Source: Acanthaster planci | Lineage: Eukaryota; Echinodermata; Asteroidea; Valvatida; Acanthasteridae | Direction of reading: 5' to 3' | DNA: 60,000 bases | Assembly (NCBI RefSeq): GCF_001949145.1 | Contig: NW_019091496.1 | Span: forward strand, 328,339-388,338 | Shown: piece by piece, positions 1-14,000 of the stretch | Position numbering within the stretch: position 1 is the first letter of the stretch | Layout of the letters: every line of letters starts with the position of its first letter | Program-made: the position numbers and the translations under genes | Notes under the pieces: generated by a model | Database searches by the model: none | Seen by the model: the letters and a program-made list of their open reading frames with translations, nothing else | What the model was told of the DNA's origin: nothing

Positions 1-1860
1 GATGCTGAATCTACAAACCGCCACAAAACAAAAATCAAAACTAGAAGAACTATTCCAGCCACGATGTATCCGTAGGTCAGCTTTATTCAAAGGACACAGT
101 AAACTTACACAGTCTTGCCCTCTCGCGATAAAGTCACGGTAATCACACTGACACAAATCAAAACGACGAGATTCAGTTTGTTTAATACATTTATTTGCTT
201 TCAGTCTTTTCATTTCCATTGACAAGCAAGACGTGGTAAGGGACCAGATCTGTGCTGTTTACAGGTATAAAGTCATTTTGCTCTCATTCATTTATCACTG
301 GGGTTACTTACATTACATTTTCTCATTTTTTTTCATGGAAGGTCTTACACTGATCATTTTTCAAGGCAAGAGGCTTATTGGGAAGATGGCAAACAGCAGT
401 TTTTGTATACAGACCTCACGACGGTAAACTGGAAAAATAAACAAAGGACATGTGGTGGGTATTAGATATTGAAAGCAGCCATTGCCGGCAGTTTGTGCGC
501 ATAAGAAGAGCTGGTAAAGAAAGACCACACAGTGCCAAAAAGGGGAAGGGAAATGCTGAAGTGACTGCAACGCAAGTCCCCAAAACTGTTAGGTAGGAGC
601 ATTCACCAAAAAAAAATACTCACTCCACTTCATACAGAAAAAATGGTAAAAATTGTGACTTGAAACATACGTTGTAGCCAAAAAAAAAAAGTAAAGAAAG
701 GCACGGTTACAAATCTGTACAACCACGATTGAAATTCATTTCACATATCACAAAGAACAGGGATCTGAAGTGCAGAACAAGTGTGATTTGGTACAGGTTG
801 ATTAATGCAGAGAGAGGAAAAAACCAGACTTGTTTGGAGAGATTCAGAAACATCAGTGTGAGAACTCACCTAGAAGACAGAATGGCAGTGCAGCGGCCTG
901 ACTTCACAGAGCCAGGGAAATTTCGGTTATATTGAAAAGAAACATTTCTAAGAGCACATGTTAGTAACATTCAACTCGGTCCTCTGTTACGAGACAATAA
1001 AATAACTTGCCACTCAGACTGCATTTTAATTTGAATGAGGCTCAAAATGTATGTGACGTGAGATGTTTGGCATGTGCACGGTGTTAATTTTTTTTGGCTC
1101 TGTGGTCATAACTGTGTGGCTGTAACTCTGCTTGGTGTATATTATTAGACACAGATACATTTCATCAAAAGAAAAACAGTCGGACAGCATTTAAGAAAAA
1201 AAGATCACACAAATGCAGCAGTTGAAATACAATAAGTGGCAAAGGTCTTCTAACAAATCTGTGGAAAGTAAAGTCAAGTCCAATGAAGAGATGACATATT
1301 GAGGTTAACTGCAATGGGGTGGCTCTTCAGTTCACAGGACAAAAGTAAATGCAGACTTTTGGTAACCATCACTAATGATTAAAAGAATTGAAAAAAAAAA
1401 AATTTTCTTTTCAAAATGCCGACCAACTCATGAGTTTAAATCTGTCAACAGCAACTGCAATGAAGTCGTTAGGCTAAAAAGCAAGCTTGAGAAAACTGTG
1501 AAATGGAAACAGATTAATGAAAAACTATCTCTTAAAAACTACAATCCAATCTGTTTGAAAATGGACATGAAATCATAGCCAAATATATTAACAATACAGC
1601 ATACATGTGCAGGAATGACTAACTTGATTTGTACCGTACTGAAATTGAAAAAAAAAAGCCAGGTCAAAAAAGTGCTCGGCTTATGCAAGCGAAAGATCAC
1701 ATTTGATTTCTTTTTTTTTTTTTTTGAAAGCCACGTCTTACCCAATCTTCCAAATTTCAAGGGTCACATTATAACACTCATTTCAAATCGTGCCACCTGC
1801 AATGAGGGATACGTTTCCTGGCGTAAATTTTCCCCTTTCTCTTTTAAACGAGCGCCTTAC
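1..1860. other. Intron after the last exon seen (no gene recognised)
   Basis: AT-rich sequence with homopolymer runs (A-run near 1,390, T-run at 1,710-1,724) and no exon I can recognise on either strand. The transcript is expected to continue through it to exons below position 1. A splice-site-like AG|GTGAGT on the minus strand at 871-868 is discussed among the rejected items. Confidence 0.6.
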
Positions 1861-2060
1861 ATTTTCAAAATTTCCGGCCGAGTGGATGCTGTCCACGCGA
1901 AGATTGACCCGGGCCACCAGTTCCCGGTAGCGCTTGTTCAGCTGCTGAAGGTCTTCACGGACCAGCTGGGCACCAGGCCTGTGGTTTCTCTCTTGGCCAG
2001 GCTGCGGGGGTAGCTGCCCTGGACTTTGGTCTTGTACGCTTCAACCGTGGAGTCGTACGA
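1861..2060 (-). CDS. MACF1: Spectraplakin exon: last spectrin repeat seen, with an apparent one-base frame disruption
   Basis: Acceptor ATTACGCAG at 2,061 and donor AAT|GTAAGG at 1,860 bound a 200-nt exon. The frame coming from the previous exon reads [18 protein letters not shown], similar to the KDYELQLMTYK segment of plakins, but reaches TGA at 1,940-1,938. The frame shifted by two gives [20 protein letters not shown], similar to the family's DLRTRYTALVTL helix, and is open to the donor in phase 0. One extra base would make 67 codons and join both halves. A run of five G (2,006-2,010) lies between them and is a likely place for a lost base. It could be an assembly error, an allelic frameshift or a very unusual splice. 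Confidence 0.8.
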
Positions 2061-5000
2061 CTGCGTAATGAAATTAGGAGGAAAAAAAAAATTTAAAACT
2101 TGAAAATTCTGTCAATAACGTCTTTTAAGGTCTTCCAAATTACACTTTTTTTCTATAATGGCTTTATTTTTCTGTTTCAAAGTTTTATCTCTCAATTTAT
2201 GTAGCCTTTCTGGGGTCTTCCTTGAGTTTCTTAACCTAGTTCGGCTGAAACCTCTATGCATCCTCCAAAATCAGGAGCCTTTTATTTCATCTTCACTGGA
2301 GCTTCTAGCCTAATGTAAAACAACGGTGGCGGGACTCTACTAATCTTTTAAAACCTCTAGCTGGATGTGACTATCTTTGATAGCTTATGTAAATAAATTA
2401 AGAAACGATTCAACCAATTCCTGTGTATTCTCTACAACCACAAGGCTGCCGTGTTCTTCCTCACAAAACATGGGGCAAATTTTTTAAGCAATTTATTTTA
2501 GGTTTTGTATTCAGAAGAGCAAACTGATCTTTTCATGTGGGTATATCACACGGTGAAGTGTCCTGATAAAAAGGGACATCATCTGACTCAGAAATCTTCA
2601 TCAAAAATGTTGAGGGTTTCCGTCATGTTACACCTTGCAAGATTCTTTCCTTCAACTCAGAAGTGACCAGGCAAATTTGGACTCATTTCATCAGGTGAGT
2701 TCAAGCTCTCAAACTGAGCAGGTTAAAAAAAAAACGAAAATAAAAAAACTAATAATCTCAGCCGTTGCTCACCTGGGCTTGTCCAATGAAAGCCTCCCCC
2801 CGCCCGTTAGTCTCCATCATGTAGTGCTGGCGCCCGGCCACCTGCTTGTTGAACTCGCGGGCCGCCCCCAGCTGCTGCACCAGGTTTAGCGAGCCCTTGG
2901 CAACGTGCTCAAACTCCATGAGCGTGACCTCAGCCTGCGAGATCCAGTTGCTCTCGCGAGTCAGCAGGTCGTTGAACTCTTGCAGGAGGTCGCCCGACTG
3001 GGTCAGCCTCTTTAGACTGTGCGACAGTGGAGGGGGGGGGAAATCAATGTTTACCACGCAACACAATCACAAAACATAAAGTTGATTTTTTGTGGTTTTT
3101 TTTGGTTGTTTTTACAGATTTGCCATATGACATATCTTCAGCTTGACCTTAAGACACCACTTTCTCAAAGACATGACAGCATGATTTCGCTTCGCAGTAC
3201 CTTGACTATAATTCTTACGATTTGTTTAGCCATAAAGAACATGCATTGTGTCCCCTGGTTCAGATGACAGAGAGCCAATAGACAGCAACCTCGCTTGAAT
3301 GAACCTAAGTCTTGCTCTCACCGTTCATGCGTCTGATTGCAGACATCCTTCCACCTTCCCAAGATGCTATGCACCTCGCTCTCTAGACGCTGGACATCCT
3401 GGTGGGTGGGCGTGGTCTTGGACAGACTGCCCACCCGCACCATTTCGTCATTGAGCTTGTCAACAACAGGTTGGAATGGTGGAAGTGTTTTTTGTAAACC
3501 CTGCCACAAATAACAAAAAAAAGTTTACCAAATATTCCATAAGATCAAGAATGCACATTTTCCCACAATTCCAAAGGACCCAGTGTGCTTATTTACCCAC
3601 AATGCTTACTCAATCAACTTCACACATATTTGCCAGCAATTCCACAGCATTTTGAAATTATCTTGAAAATCCATAATACTTTGACATCAATATACTCATG
3701 AAACCTTTCTGTTCTTTCTTATTTTTGGATATTAAGGGCCAAATAAAACATTTCATGCAGTGGCCCCACACAATGAATAGCAAGGTCTAACCTGTATTTT
3801 GTCCAAGTGGTCCTGGTGTTTATCCATTTCACCAGGCATCTTGCCGTGCAAGGTCAGGACCTTTTCACAGCTGGTAATCACTTCGCGAGCTCTGTGCAGT
3901 GTATGCACTATGTCAGTTACCAGTGCAACTCTATCATTTGAGGAAAAAAGCCAGACAATCTCAAATGTTGTCTCTACTGTTCATTTGTGTGTTTTTCATT
4001 AATAGAGGCAAATCTAATCACAGATCTTCTGTTTTAAGCATCAACATAATTTTGGGCAAATTTTACACTAAAACCTACTTTTAATTACAATGTAAATAGA
4101 GGATACTTTAAACATGAATTGAGACAATAAATGGTAATACAAACAAAACACCTTTAAATAGAGCCCAGTCTGCGCTTAATTCAAATGCCACTCAATCTGA
4201 TAAATCAAATCTATTCAAAATATTCTTGGACTACTATAGGCCTACATTCAGAGCCAAACCTGAGAGTGCAAAAAACACAGACAACAAATGATCGAGAGCA
4301 ACAGGGAACTAGACCTACAACTGATCCAAAGGATAGAAAAATACCCTCACCTCTCGGAGCAGGCGTTGGAATGACGCACGAGGCTGTCCCACTTCTCGTT
4401 CAGAATGTGGTATTTTTCGGCCAGCTTGGGGAACTGCCCCTCCCGCTCCTGCAGGATGTGGGCGGCCACGTCGCTGATCCGGTCGTAGACTGGCTGAAGT
4501 TCGGCCAGATCATTGTGGAATGTCTGGGAAGATGACAAAAATCCTGATGTGAGCATTTCAAAAAAGCCCCCACAGCAAAAAATTTACTACTTTCTTTCAA
4601 AAGTGTTTTTGTTCGACCAAGGACTGATCCAGAACCAAATTGTTGTTATTGGGAGGAGTCAAACTTGTCTAAATTTACATGTCAAAACTTGACATAATTC
4701 CTCGTGACAAATGGTATTGCCCAACTTTTTTTGAAACTGCAATAATGACAAGTACCTGAAAATCATCATGAAGTACCCTGGATTCTTCCATTGTGTGGGG
4801 GAGGGGTGTTTCCACCCTGGACTGAAGTCTTTCCTCATCTTTATACAGCCTCCTGAGGAATGAGTCCATGTCCAGTGAAACGCTTTCTACTACTTGCCTG
4901 TCCTCTGAGGAAATTGAAGCTAAAAATAAGAAATTGGCATAAATTCCAACTATTCTGACAAAATTGCTTCAATAAAAATAAATGGCATTAAAAGTTTTTA

Positions 5001-8000
5001 AAACATAAACAACCTCAATTTATAATATGTCATACTGATACTAACTTCATTTTTTAAATAAAATATGCATATTTGTCCAAATTTGACTGCTTCTGCTGGT
5101 AACATGGATACCGTACTGGACAAGCTTTGAACAGGACAGGACACATACCCTGAGAAGTACTGCTCATCTCATCAATTAAACGGTTACAACTTTCAACCTC
5201 TCTGGCCAATTCCTGGGCAACTAGTTCCACCTGCCCCATCCGACTGGCAGCGGCATCTACCACAGGGCGCTGTTGCTCCGTGGTCACGTGGCGTTGGTCA
5301 TCGCGTCTTTCCGTGTATTGCGTCGACACTTGCTCAGATGTTATGTACTGGTTTCTTGTTACTTGCAACTGCAGCTGTTGTTGGTCGGTCTCCAGGGCAT
5401 CCTGTTGCATCAGATCTGTTTCAGAGCGTCTCAGCGACTTGTGTCTCAGGTCTTGCTGGGAGGAGCGGAGCTGACCAGTGATATCTTCTAAGCTGTGTTG
5501 CTGGCTTTCAATCCTGGGTGTGGGAGTGCGCACTTGGCGCGGGGTGATGCTCTCTACAACTTCTGGTTGCCTTGGCTGCTGCGCCTGACGTTGCTGCCGC
5601 TCCTGGGCAGCCACGGCTGCTTGCTGGGCTATGGTCCGCTCATATTGCATGCCCGTGGCAGTTATCTGCTCACCGAGCCTCTGCTTGGCCACCAGCTGCG
5701 CCATCTCGTCCATCTTGCGGCGCTTGGCCCCAATGTGCTCGGCACTCTCCCTCTCCAACTGCTCAGCCTGTTGGGCAACGGTCATCTCAAAGTCCAGCCT
5801 CTCCCGGGCCATTTCTTCCACCAGCCTACGCTCCTCCTCCCGCTGCCTCTCAAGGGCCAGTTGCTCAGCCTGCTGCTGCTCATAGGCAATGCGTTCTGCC
5901 TGCTGCCGCTCGGCCTGCTCTGCCTGCTGGTGTCTCTCCAGCCGGATCCGCTCGACCTGTTGCCTCTCAGCTTCCATCTGCTCCTGCATCATCCTGATTT
6001 CCTCCCTCCTCTCTATTTCCAGACGCTCTCGTCGACGGTGCTCCTCCTCAATCATCCTTCGCTCTAGGTCCATCTCAGCTGCCTGCTGCTGCTGCTCCCG
6101 CCGCCTCCTCTCCTCCTCGAACCTCATCTGCTCTGTGTTCTCTTGGAACTGCTGTAGCATGGCGTGGCGTCTGGACTGGGGGAAGGTACCACTCCGGTCC
6201 GGCGGCACCACCTGGGGCGGTCGAGCCTCATGGCCCAGGGTTTGCTGCTTGAGTGTGACGGTCCGGTGCGTTTGGATTTCTGGGGCAGCCATTCTCTCCA
6301 GCGGCACCTGCGGCGCCTCGCCGGTGGGGAACACCTCCTGGGTCCTGATCTTTTTGGTAGTGACTGTCCGGTGGGTCTCACCGTCTGGCATCTGCTCCGT
6401 TATCTCCTCTGTAATGAGCGTCTGGCCATCCTCCGTGGTCTCCTTGCGGGAGGTGACCGTGCGGCGGGCCGAGGTGGACCTGGTCTGCAGCTCCTGGCCA
6501 TTCTGAATTCGCTGGACAATCTGCTGCTGTTGCTGGGGAACTTGTTCGGTCTGCTGGACCGTTGTCCGCCCAACCGAGTCAATGCTCTGTGTGGACTGCC
6601 TCTGGCTGAGGGTCTGAATCCACTGTTGAAGTCTTGTCTGTGTTGTGCTCCACATTTCAACCAAATGTTTGAAATGAGCTTCAAGTCTGTGTGGGTAAAA
6701 TGAACAAATTCAAAAGTCAACACCTGCTGCTCAGAATCATTTCTAAGTAATCACAATGCAAAATGGAGAATCAAATCAAACTATTAAATCATGTTACAAA
6801 ATGGCAAAATCGAAAATCGTTTTGATGTACCAGTAGTGATAACACAAAATGTGAAGTAAGACCAACATTAAGGTCAATGTTACCATTCCACATGACGGAA
6901 TTAAAAGATTTGTTGGAAGTAAAAATCTTGGATTATGAAGAAGAATACCCTAAAAATGCCACCCCATAAAGACAACAGCAATTTTCCTTCTAGTTTTTTA
7001 TTGTTAATATCTTTTCTTCTCTTCTACTCGCCAGGTCATATCTTCACCCAATTATTGACTATCACTAAGAGGATCATCCAGAGGTCATACTCACTGAAGG
7101 GCATTGTCTATGGCCTCACTGTTGGGGGGTGGAATCATGAAGCACACCCCAGGGACGTTGCCCTCCATCCCCGCCCGATTGACCACCCGCCATTTGGTCC
7201 GGTTGGCATTGTCAAGCAACACGTACTCCTGCCCTTTCACAACATTTAACTGTATTGAGCAGGCAGGGAGAAAAAGACAAAGTCAGAGATTTGGGTCAAA
7301 CTACTTTGATGTATACACTTTAAGCCGCCGTGACCATGAGCACAATTTTTTTATCCTCTTGATTCTGTTCTCAGTGCCTCACTCTGGCACTATGTCAATG
7401 TGCACCCTCCATAAATTCAGAATACGGACACAGAGTGCACTGAACAATGTATCTATGGAAACTTGCTCTCAGGCTGCACACTACAGCACTTCCAAAAACT
7501 GTCACAATGACATACCTATGAAGCTTATGAAGATTGGGAGTAGTTATTGAAATATTTAAAGCAAAGTTTTCAACAGATGTAAACATTTGAAGAGTGTTTA
7601 TATTATTTTCAACACAGGTCGCTAAATGATGCAAACTGAAAGTCTTTGCTGTCAATATCCAGCTACCCCCCCGGGTATCTGTTGAAAACTTGGAAATGAA
7701 GCGACAAACAATAAGGCATATTTCCATGTTACTGTCTGTTCTCTCTATGCACATTCCACCGAGGGTGCGGAATATGCCCGATTATGAGTACCAAAGGAAA
7801 AACATTTCATCTGTACTGGTGCACTTTTTGATCGATTTCAACAACAGAGTTTATGATGTCAACAGTCAAGACATTGTAAAGGACCTCATTTTGTCTGTGT
7901 GGCTTTGAAAGAGGGCTTACATCAATGCCGGGGTAGTCACACACGGCGAAGATGGGGATGGGCTCGGTGAGACGCTGGCGTCTCTTCTTGAGGTGCACAA

Positions 8001-11000
8001 TGTGCTTACTCCTCTGTTGGAGATCGCGCAGGACCAACTGCTGCTCTTCCAATCTTTGTTTCATTTTCTGTCAAGGGTGAATAAAAATGGACAAAACATT
8101 TGCTGGCATCACTGTAGATAGACAAGCAGAACAACTTTTGTGCCGCCGGGAGATGCAGGAAACTTACTGAGCACAGGACACTACGAGTGATTCACAGTAG
8201 TGCGCCTCCAAGAGTTTGCAATGCGTAGGCCAATAACAACGAAGTAGTTGACAATTTCCAAACGTGCATTGGGTCGACAGATTTCGCGCATTGTGATTAG
8301 CCAATCCATTGCAAACTCTTGGAGGCGCACTATTGTGAAACACCTGTATATGCTTGAGAACAGATTACCAGTCAAACTGGATATTTGAGAGACATGCGTG
8401 GTAAAAACAGACGGGCATGTGGGGTTTGCACGGTTGGCAAAAACGGACTACTGTTAAAAATGGTACTCTGTGTTCAAAGGCACACTGCTTGAGACCGGCT
8501 CTCAGGTGAGTTCGACCATCACAAAACTTAGCTCAGAATTCGGGCAACAAACATGTAGCCACTCCATAAAAAAAAACCAGGCCAAGTGTACATTTTTTTG
8601 GAATGAAGTTGAACCAACTTTAGTCATCACTTGTCACGTTGACAGCCATGTTAATCTACAGACAAATCTTTGCTACGATTCTGTCAGAGCACAGCATGTG
8701 CTCGAATTTTCCTTGAAGAAGGCTCATTCCAAACAACAAACCAGACTGCAACGATCAAATTTGTTAGACAACATCATTCTTTGCACAATTCTTTTTTAAT
8801 ATTCTCATCTCGAATTTGCAAAAGATAGACTGGTTACTCACCATTACTTCTTGCAGCAGCTGTTGTGCCTCCATTTGTGATAAATCTTTCTTATCCATCA
8901 CAGAGGCCAGAATTTCTTGACTGTGAGCCATCCACTGCTCCAACTCTTTTGTGTCGTAAAAGAACTGACAAAAAGAAGAGAACGAACTTGTGCAATGCAT
9001 CGTCTTACAAGAGATTCTAATGTCATATTATCTTTTTCTTTTCCGATAGAATATTCAAAATTTTAACTTTTTTATGGGACTTTCATCACTGAATGTGTTT
9101 CACAGTAGTTTTAAGTTGGACATTAAGAACTGTTAATGTGCATCACTATAAGTATAGTTAATTAGTAATAGAAAAAGAGTAAAAAGGTTGAACTGGTAAC
9201 ATTGTTAATTAATTTAATTTATCGTACAAAAAAACTGTCTCAAACGTAGGTCGTTAGGGGGAAAAATGGAGGTGGCCAATAGTTTGTTACCCCCCAAAAA
9301 CAATTGAGTTTATATCCTTCAAAATAATAGTCAAAACTGTGTACTCTCAAACAATATGTACAGATGAAAAAGGCATCCCCCACCTGTTCAAATTCTGTGG
9401 CAGTCTACTTTTAAATTTGACTTTAAACTGAAAAAGCATCATTTAAATAAAGCCAGTGCAACTACAACTGCTAGGATGTATGATCTAAGTGTGTGGCTAC
9501 ATTGTCAAGTCACAATACACCTTTGACTGGGGTCTGGTAATTTTTGCTTTGTTTTTTCTTTTTAGGAAGGACAATCAAAACATCACCCAAAACAAATGAG
9601 AGAGGAAGATAAAATAAATTCAAATATCAACTGACCTCAATTCCCACTATTAAAGCATTTAAGTCTTTTTTTTAAACACGTCACTCTTTGGTTTAGTGCC
9701 AGCAACACCACAAGCAAATCTTGACGCAAATTTATCTTTTTGTTTCTCCTTGGAAGTTTTTAAGGCACAACTTGACAATACCCAGCTGAACCCAGAAAGT
9801 TTGCATTTGTTGTCAATTGGGGTGTAACTGATCGGGGGCAGTAAGTTTTCATTCAGGATCATTCCTCAGTTCACCTAATGAGGAATTCTTCAATTCGAAA
9901 GTTCTTTTACAAAAAAAAATTTTATGCATAAATGATGGCAATGTTTGAATGGATGACCACGGCGGTATCCAGGGAAGATGAGGTCAGTTAATGGCAACAT
10001 GGATTAGTACGTCACAAAATGTTCAGGGATACAAAAAAAATGGACACAAAATTCAATCTATGGAAAAAAAAAATGCCTTCACCGTCATGGGAAGTGAACA
10101 GTAGAACTGCAAAATCATTCCACAGAGAGGCTAAACAAGATAGCTACAGGGATATGTACGTGTATAACAATCTATAGTACATTATGGGAACCACTTACCA
10201 TGCAAAGCACAACACGAACGAGTTTTTACCAAGCAACCACAACAGAGATTCGTAGGTGGGTGTGAGTGTGAAGTGCCGGAGGGAGTTTCCACGAACAATA
10301 TACACGTACGAAACGAAGGGCGGGAGGAACTTTGGCACAGAGAGGTACATGATAATGACGTCATCTGTGGCATGTGGCGACACGGGACTCAAGGACCGAA
10401 ATCAAAGAGGGGGCTTACTGCAGGCAGATTCGGCCTTCCGAGGGGGTTTGATATTATCTTGTCCCCCAACGTAATGTCATGCACGCATGGCCACGTGCCA
10501 CATGCTGCACCGTCAACGAGGAATACAGTAGAGACGCATTACATCATGCAAACCATATCTTGATATCATGCAATACAAGACAACGAAAAAGACAAAATTC
10601 ACCTCTAGTGACCACCACTTTCGTGCAAACCTTCTTCCAATGAATGCAAGTAAACGATAGACCACTTTAACAATTTCCTTCCAGAATGTTGAATTGGCAA
10701 ATTTATTTGTATTTTTTTGAAACCGTCGTCGAGAGTTCAGCGGTTTTAAGTTACAACTGTATTTTTTTCCCCTAGTCACGTCTAACACTAGCTATCATCT
10801 GTCTCAAACACTTGCTTTTTCTCAATTTTTCTCAAACATTTCATTATAGCTGGAAAATAAACACAAGTGTAACAAGTTCTTGGACTTCATAATCTGTAAT
10901 GTTTTTCAGTGAAATATGCTATACAAAACAAGCCAAGCAAAATTCATTTCAATAAAGAAATCTGAAATGTATCAACAAGACAATAAGTTGGATACATCTA

Positions 11001-14000
11001 AGTTCCAATTTTGACTTGCAATCAAATTTTAAAAGTAAGAAATAATCTCTCCTACAATAAAAGGATGTTGGAAATAGGTCTTTTTAAAAGCAGCCATGTT
11101 TCCAGATTTTGGTTAAACACTGTTTTGAAGCAAGGACAATGTGTTACATTATAAGTGCGCCAACACCAGCCACTTCACGAATACGCTAATTAGGCCTAAT
11201 TGTCACAACTCACTGCTCTTGCTCCGTTTCCATAGTAACCCCAAAATGGGACATAAATTTGCGTTAATCTTCATGATACTGAAAATACACACACTATTCT
11301 GAGATCCATGCAAGCTTGGTAAAAAAAAAAAATTTTCAGGGAAAATGAACTTACAAAATGTCGGTTATGGGCGTTAATGTTTCATGCGAATGGGCACAAA
11401 GCTCTTGAGAAGGGGACCGGTTAATAATGGGTCAGGTGTTGGTAAGTGTTGGCCGTCATTTGCAGAACAGCATGAAATGGGTGAACATGTGAATGGCAAC
11501 CTACTGAATACTGTGTTACCTCAAACATTCAAACAGCCACATAACGATTGTTAGGTATTAACACTTCTGTCAGGGTGTACCAAACATTTGATGAAAACAA
11601 AAAAACCCCAATGCACATCAAAAATGTACAGTGACTCAACAATGTCTACAAGAACAATTCTATGCTCTTGTTTGGGTTTGGGTGAAGCTTTGGACCCCTG
11701 GTACCACTGGGAAATTTGAGTAGTCGAATGAAGGAATGTTACTGTAGTGTTAACCGCAATGTGAAAACACACCCTTTGAACAGTGAGAATTTGAACAGTG
11801 GTGGAAACGGGCTACAAGTGGACTGTCATGTGCCAATCCAACAAGAATGTACATGTATGTGTACGACTCATTAAAGGACAGTGTGCATGCATAACACCAG
11901 AGAGATTAAGGCAGACTGGGCCGGAGTGTTCACACCAAGCTGTTAAGGCACAAGAAGTTCATTCGCCCACAGCATTAGTAAAAAGCTGATCTTGGTTTCC
12001 AAAAGATTATTTATTGACAAGTGACACTCCTGTCCTGCAGTGCTAACAAGATGCTACGGTTTTAACCGTCAGTCAACACCGGAGGTCGGGCTTGGTGCTC
12101 AACTTGCCAGATGGCATTTTAAGGACGACACTTTATTTCCCTTGCAAGTCTGTTCATGCTTTCATGCACGATCAAATGACTGTTAGATTATGCGTAAATC
12201 TGCTTTTAAACCCCGTGAGGTCAAAGAAACTTCAACGGTAATGTAGCAAATGACATCAGAGCACCATGTTGATTGAGAAGAGTGAAACGTGTTGAACCCC
12301 CAAAAAAGAGGTTCATAACATCTGACACAATGTTAAGTGGGAATATACGGCAGAGGGACAAGGGACCATTCGCTGCATATTTTCAGGAATCTAAGTGCAT
12401 CTTTCCAGTCTGGTACCCAAGATGTCCCAGGCACTATTCCACACCTTCAGATCCTAACTCAAGGGAATCCTAGAATACATGTCTTCAAAGTTGTACACGA
12501 TAGAGCTCTGAAGACGTCCTGTTTCTGAGAACAGATAGGGACAAGTGTGTTCGAGGTGGGTAACTAGTTTTGCTCACTTATTTCCTTGGTGGAGAGGGAC
12601 ATACAGCAGCATTTGACGGTACATCAGACCGTCCCCCAGTATTAAAGGAGACATTTCAAGGGAATGCACAGCACTGAAGTACCGATTACAATAAGAATCA
12701 AATGGCGAGGGCTTGTCCAAGTGAACTTAAATGTGTACATGCACATACAAAATGTAAATTTGTTGCAATTCAGAGAAAAAAAAATCGGACACTGTACTGT
12801 AAGTGCAATGTATCTATGAAAATCTGTATACACGGCTATGGTGGGGGCGATTTGTGTATGTGTGGATATTTGTTGATTACCCTGGGGGATGGAATCGGCT
12901 CATGGGATTTAAAATTACACCAAGAGTGGGGATAACAGATCCATAATTTGGAACTTGGCATCTGGGTGGGGAATTGGCTGGGCTACGGTGAGTATGGCAG
13001 CGTATATAATGTACATGGTGTGCAGGAGAATGTTGTTACCCCTTGCATGGGGGGACGGACTTGTTTGTTGATTCTCCATTCCACATCCATCCCCCCCCCG
13101 AAGTAAAAGGTTTTTTGGAGGGAGAGGGGCAAAGACAGGATGGATAAGGTTGGGAGGGGGATGATTTTTCTTTCTTTCTTTCTTTACCTGGAAGTACTCG
13201 GCGGCATACTTAAGGTGCGTCTCCAGGGAGTTGGCCAGCTGGGTCACGGTATTCCACTGAGACTGCATGGCTGACAGGTGGTCCTGGGCAAAGCGAAGCG
13301 AAAGCACAAGAGAAAAAAAAAAAGGTTGGAGGGAAAAGGGTGGAGGGGGGGGAAGGATTAGACCACAGGATGGTTCCAAAATAAAGAGTATGGAGTAAGC
13401 TGATTCAACGATGAGACAACTGGTTTGAGGCACTGCTCCAGATTGGTTAACAGATCTTCACTTCTGACCAAGTTTTTAAGACAGAGTTTTCAGAAACAAT
13501 CAGATTTTTGAGGTACCGGTAGATGTAAGTTTGGGGCAAAATTGATACATGAACAAATAAAAAGACAAGAAAAAGAATGGGGAGGGGAGGAGTGAAACCC
13601 AACTGGCCTTCCTACTTCACTTCTCCAGTATGTTTGTCTGATTTCTGTTCACTCTTGAAGTAATGATTTTCCAAACAAAAATGTACATTTAAGACAACAG
13701 TTGGTATAGGTATTTCTTTTATACATCAAAGTTCAAGACTGCATCAGATATGCACATAGCAACTTTCCTACAACATCAGGGAACTTCTATCCCCAACAAA
13801 CAGACGAAGAAAGACAATACCAACTTGAAAAAAAAACAACCCTGATTCACGCAAAATGCAAAGACAAACAAAACATGTTAGGAAGGCACGGGCTGACAAT
13901 AAGTGATAAGGCTGGCTCACTGATATGCAGGGTTTGGCAGGGTGGTTCTCCATCATCAGACGTTCCCCGTGGTTCTGGACAGACGTGAACTGGCGCTCTC

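Larger units (their letters stand above)
2061..4350 (-). other. Short introns between plakin-domain exons
   Basis: The intron pieces 2,061-2,772, 3,017-3,321, 3,501-3,791 and 3,892-4,350 (interrupted by the listed exons) are AT-rich. I see no repeat element, RNA gene or extra exon in them. Confidence 0.6.

Noticed and set aside
864-885. Zero-length-exon (recursive splice) site CTTCTAG|GTGAGT on the minus strand at 871/868
   Set aside because: The motif is good and the strand is right, but similar CAG|GTGAGT words occur by chance on the plus strand near 2,694 and 8,505, where no gene is seen. Lariat or nascent RNA data would be needed.
5273-6703. Several long plus-strand open frames opposite the coiled-coil exon
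   Set aside because: They mirror the high-GC, Gln/Leu-codon-rich minus-strand coding exon (CTG/CAG bias) and show no family resemblance or splice structure.
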